DNA from: Bacillus sp. B1-b2
GTDB taxonomy: Bacteria; Bacillota; Bacilli; Bacillales; Cytobacillaceae
Assembly: GCF_009183415.1 (NCBI RefSeq)
Contig: NZ_WEHU01000011.1
Span: 96,876-160,875 of the forward strand
Reading direction: 5' to 3'
Length of the DNA stretch: 64,000 bases
Notes under the pieces: model-generated
What the model was told of the DNA's origin: nothing
The model's input: only the letters and a program-made list of their open reading frames with translations
The model's database searches: none
Translations under genes and position numbers: made by a program
Part shown: positions 61,883 through 64,000 of the stretch, one piece after another
Position numbering within the stretch: position 1 is the first letter of the stretch
Layout of the letters: each line of letters opens with the position of its first letter

Positions 61883-62152
61883 TTACTTATCCCTCTTAAA
61901 ACGCTTTAAAATAAAATTGCCTATCAATATAGCTAATATAAAACCCCAAATATATAATTCTATGTTTTTAGGTAAAAATTTCAAAACCCATATAGCTGTC
62001 AAAATAGTTGAAACAGTGAGGAGATTAATTTTCTCTTTTTGATTAATTTTTCTTAGATTAGTAACCAATACAATGTAACCGATTGGTGGTGTAATGATAC
62101 ATATAAAGTATAGAAATTTTTTTCTGAGATACCAAGGTTTTTGTTTTTTCAC
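61883..62152 (-). CDS. Small membrane protein of unknown function
   Basis: 89-residue protein starting at GTG (62150-62152) with GGAAGGA upstream on the minus strand. It has three hydrophobic segments (about 13-31, 43-58 and 66-82) and a basic C-terminus KRFKRDK. The N-terminal pattern WYLRKKFLYFICIITPPIGY resembles small Bacillus membrane proteins with a KPWYKKWWFW-like start, but I cannot assign a function. It is followed by a membrane-protein remnant on the same strand. Confidence 0.55.
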   Translation of the reverse strand: MKKQKPWYLRKKFLYFICIITPPIGYIVLVTNLRKINQKEKINLLTVSTILTAIWVLKFLPKNIELYIWGFILAILIGNFILKRFKRDK

Positions 62153-62545
62153 AATGAATATCCTTCCAAAATGTTAATACTCCTATTATAGGCTAAATCG
62201 GAATAACTATCATTAAAGTTTTTGGGATTCTACTTGCTCTCCAATCAGGCACACCAGGGACTAACGTTTGAAGACCACGTATAACTAAATTTTCAACTCA
62301 TTATGATTATGTAAAAGGAATAAATCTTCTAATTAATTCTACCGATTCGGTAATTTTAGAAATTATAGTTAAGAGAAATTAATTTCAAAAATTACTAAGT
62401 TTATGTAGTAAAAGAAATAAAATTTTCCAGCAGATATATTAACTATTGTTACAACAGTTCTTAAATTAAACAGAAACACTTTTAACCTTGAAAAAATTTT
62501 TTTTGGAAAAACCAGTCCTTTTATCGTCTGATTATCTATATATAA
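62153..62545. other. Intergenic, no supported gene
   Basis: About 390 bp of AT-rich DNA between divergent genes. I see no ORF with start signals and no clear repeat. Confidence 0.4.
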
Positions 62546-62562
62546 AGTGACAAGTTGTTACT
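62546..62562. promoter_or_regulatory. Imperfect palindrome upstream of the DnaD-like gene
   Basis: AGTGACAAGTTGTTACT: 8-bp arms with one mismatch around a central base, just after a TATATATAA stretch (62535-62544) that could be a -10. A possible phage-type operator. Confidence 0.35.
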
Positions 62563-62623
62563 AAGTTGATTTTAACAGTGACAGTAATTAGAAGAACCTG
62601 TGTAGTAGAGAGGAGAGAATCTT

Positions 62624-63592
62624 ATGAAATCGCGAACAAAGAAGGTAGTCATAAAAGAAGAGCTTGTGGAGCTAACTGGTGATTATAAATTGGCTATTGT
62701 GTTGAATCAGATGATGTATTGGTCTGAACGTATTACTGACTTTGATTTGTTTATTCAAGAAGAGAAGGAGTGCCTTGCTCACAATAGTATGGAGCCTAAT
62801 TTAGAGCATAAGCATGGTTGGATTTATAAATCTGCAGCGGAATTAGCAGAAGAATGTATGATAACTAATTCTGAGGCTACTATGCGACGCTATCTACAAA
62901 AATTAGTAGAAATGAATTGGCTAATTACTAGGACTAATCCTAAGTTTCGCTGGGATAAAACTATTCAATATCGGCTTAATTTAATGAAGATACAAGAAGA
63001 TCTAGTTAGCTTAGGTTATGATCTTGAAGGTTCTCGATTAGCCATTGATTTATCAGAAACTAAAATGAAGAGTTCGAACTTTCAAAATGAAAGCTTCCAT
63101 TTTCATGATGAAAGAGCAATACCAAAGAGTACTTCAAATATATTAAAAGAAGAAGTAAATAAACAAGTAAGCATGAACCCATTTCACTTTTTTGAGCAGA
63201 ATGGATTTGGAATAATTGCAGGGCATATTTCACAAAAGATACAGATGTGGTGTGAAGACCTTAGTGAGGAGCTTGTTCTTAAGGCAATGGAAATAGCAGT
63301 GGAGCGTGGAGCAAAAACTTTCTCTTATGTGGACACCATCTTGAGAAATTGGGCAGAGAAAAAAGTGAACTCTGTTGAAGAAGTACATACATTAATGCAA
63401 GTATATCAAGATAATAAAGCACACCAACGAAGAAGTAACCAGAAAAAAATAATGAGGAAAGAAATTATACCAGATTATATGAGGAAACCAAATTATCACG
63501 AGGTAAAAGAAAAAAGTATCGGAAACCAACAAGATATGGAAATGAAAAGATGGGATATAGAAAGAAGGATAGCAGCTTTTAGAAATGGATAA
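62624..63592 (+). CDS. DnaD/phage replisome-organiser-like protein
   Basis: 322-residue protein. The N-terminal part (about 8-135) looks like a winged-helix replication-initiator domain (LNQMMYWSERITDFDLFI, GWIYKSAAELAEECMITNSE, MRRYLQKLVEMNWL), as in phage replisome organisers. After a linker the C-terminal DnaD/DnaB_2 domain (about 185-260) reads FHFFEQNGFGIIAGHISQKI, then TFSYVDTILRNWAEKKVNSV. Such proteins load helicase at phage or plasmid origins. GAGAGGAGAG precedes ATG 62624. No other phage genes are visible within the window, so it is a remnant or the edge of an element continuing to the right. Confidence 0.8.
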   Translation: MKSRTKKVVIKEELVELTGDYKLAIVLNQMMYWSERITDFDLFIQEEKECLAHNSMEPNLEHKHGWIYKSAAELAEECMITNSEATMRRYLQKLVEMNWLITRTNPKFRWDKTIQYRLNLMKIQEDLVSLGYDLEGSRLAIDLSETKMKSSNFQNESFHFHDERAIPKSTSNILKEEVNKQVSMNPFHFFEQNGFGIIAGHISQKIQMWCEDLSEELVLKAMEIAVERGAKTFSYVDTILRNWAEKKVNSVEEVHTLMQVYQDNKAHQRRSNQKKIMRKEIIPDYMRKPNYHEVKEKSIGNQQDMEMKRWDIERRIAAFRNG

Positions 63593-63786
63593 TCAATTAA
63601 AGATAAAGTATGAAACCGAGCAAAGAGAGGTCCTTAATAAACATTGTTTAAACCTTATATACAGAATAAAACTCTGGACTATGGCTATGCGAAGGGTTCC
63701 AAATAGCTTACAGTGAGGGATTAAAGCAACTTTACCTTGGTGCTAATATAATGTTTGATGCACCAACCAAATTTTCAATAATAGCA
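63593..63786. other. Intergenic, no supported gene
   Basis: Spacer between the DnaD-like gene and the CGGA repeat copy. No terminator or ORF I can support. Confidence 0.4.
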
Positions 63787-63880
63787 AATAAAATAACCGG
63801 AGAATTTCCGGTTATATCCAGGAAAACTGTTATTTTGAGGATAATAAGCGGAGTTTTTCCGGTTAAGTAAGAAAAAATAG
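63787..63880. repeat. Dispersed CGGA/TCCG repeat element, copy 3
   Basis: AACCGGAGAATTTCCGGTT (perfect-arm palindrome, 63796-63814) and GCGGAGTTTTTCCGGTTAAG near 63848. The second unit with the following TAAGAAAAA matches copy 2 at 22.7 kb almost base for base. Confidence 0.65.
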
Positions 63881-64000
63881 AGTTAGTCTAAAAAGTGGAC
63901 ACGTATAAATGAGAATTTATTATAATAAAACTATCATTTAAAAGGACGTGTTCAAAATATGGGAAAGCACTTTTCACAAGAGTATAAAGAATATGTATCT
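63881..64000 (+). mobile_element. IS3-type insertion sequence, left end (cut by window)
   Basis: TAGTCTAAAAAGTGGACACG at 63884-63903 looks like an IS3-family terminal repeat, followed by 55 bp and a transposase start. The element abuts CGGA repeat copy 3. The right end lies outside the window. Confidence 0.55.
63959..64000 (+). CDS. IS3-family transposase OrfA, N-terminal fragment
   Basis: ATG 63959 after AAAGGACG begins MGKHFSQEYKEYVS, the start typical of IS3-family OrfA (Transposase_8 helix-turn-helix) proteins. Only 14 codons are in the window, so the assignment rests on this opening and the terminal-repeat-like sequence before it. Confidence 0.55.
   Translation, partial: MGKHFSQEYKEYVS

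Noticed and set aside
1..64000. tRNA or rRNA genes
   Set aside because: I found no cloverleaf-like or rRNA segments on either strand by reading; a dedicated scan would be needed to exclude them fully.

Overview
The window is 64 kb of AT-rich chromosome from a spore-forming member of the Bacillaceae. Spore genes (spoVS, cotE, ftsK/spoIIIE), Gram-positive ribosome-binding sites with frequent TTG/GTG starts, and a gene order matching the B. subtilis dapA-rnjB-tepA-spoIIIE-ymf-pgsA-cinA-recA-rny-ymdB-spoVS-miaB-ricA-cotE-mutS-mutL block all point there. The genus cannot be fixed from this sequence; a Niallia-like or related Bacillus lineage would fit.

Layout. 1-12.4 kb: the 3' end of dapA, rnjB, tepA-ylzJ, ftsK/spoIIIE, then the GntR regulator nupR directly upstream of the nucleoside importer genes nupN-nupO-nupP-nupQ. 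12.4-35.8 kb: an accessory region inserted between nupQ and the ymfF block. It holds a chemotaxis transducer, a VOC/WYL divergent pair, then an all-plus-strand run of unrelated single genes: a grpB pseudogene, a kinase-like gene, two Nudix genes, small membrane proteins, a polysaccharide deacetylase, a giant LysM/Ig-like/GH18 protein, a PlsY paralogue, a DUF3267-type protein, a second UMP-kinase-like gene, an IS110-family element, a PadR/DUF2812 pair and a frameshifted VOC gene. Many of the gaps in that run carry degraded copies of one or two short repeats, so the region looks like a cassette array without a visible integrase. 35.9-48.9 kb: gpmA (minus strand), the M16 pair ymfF/ymfH, ymfI, ymfJ, ymfK, ymfM (RodZ-like), pgsA, cinA, recA with a LexA-type box, rny and ymdB. 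49.1-49.7 kb: eleven tandem copies of a 52-bp unit followed by a short pentanucleotide repeat. 50-60.4 kb: spoVS, an M19 dipeptidase, miaB, ricA, three uncharacterised minus-strand genes, cotE, mutS and mutL. 60.5-64 kb: a second accessory stretch with a SUKH/SMI1 protein, membrane-protein remnants, a DnaD-like replication protein and the left end of an IS3-type element cut by the window edge.

How it works together. The core genes cover RNA decay (RNase J2, RNase Y), DNA translocation, recombination and mismatch repair, envelope and cell-shape functions (PgsA, RodZ-like), tRNA modification with its Ric partner, and sporulation. The nup genes form a regulator-plus-importer unit. The accessory genes are mostly single-gene units, each with its own ribosome-binding site and often its own promoter or hairpin. 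Several are broken by single stop codons or indels, which fits rapid gain and loss.

The best candidates for something new are: (1) the repeat-punctuated array at 17-35 kb, with an IS110 element lying against tandem repeat copies; (2) a leader ORF that runs through a terminator-like hairpin into the second pyrH-like gene; (3) the probable guide-RNA region of the IS110 element; (4) the 52-bp minisatellite upstream of spoVS; (5) the three unassigned minus-strand genes beside cotE.
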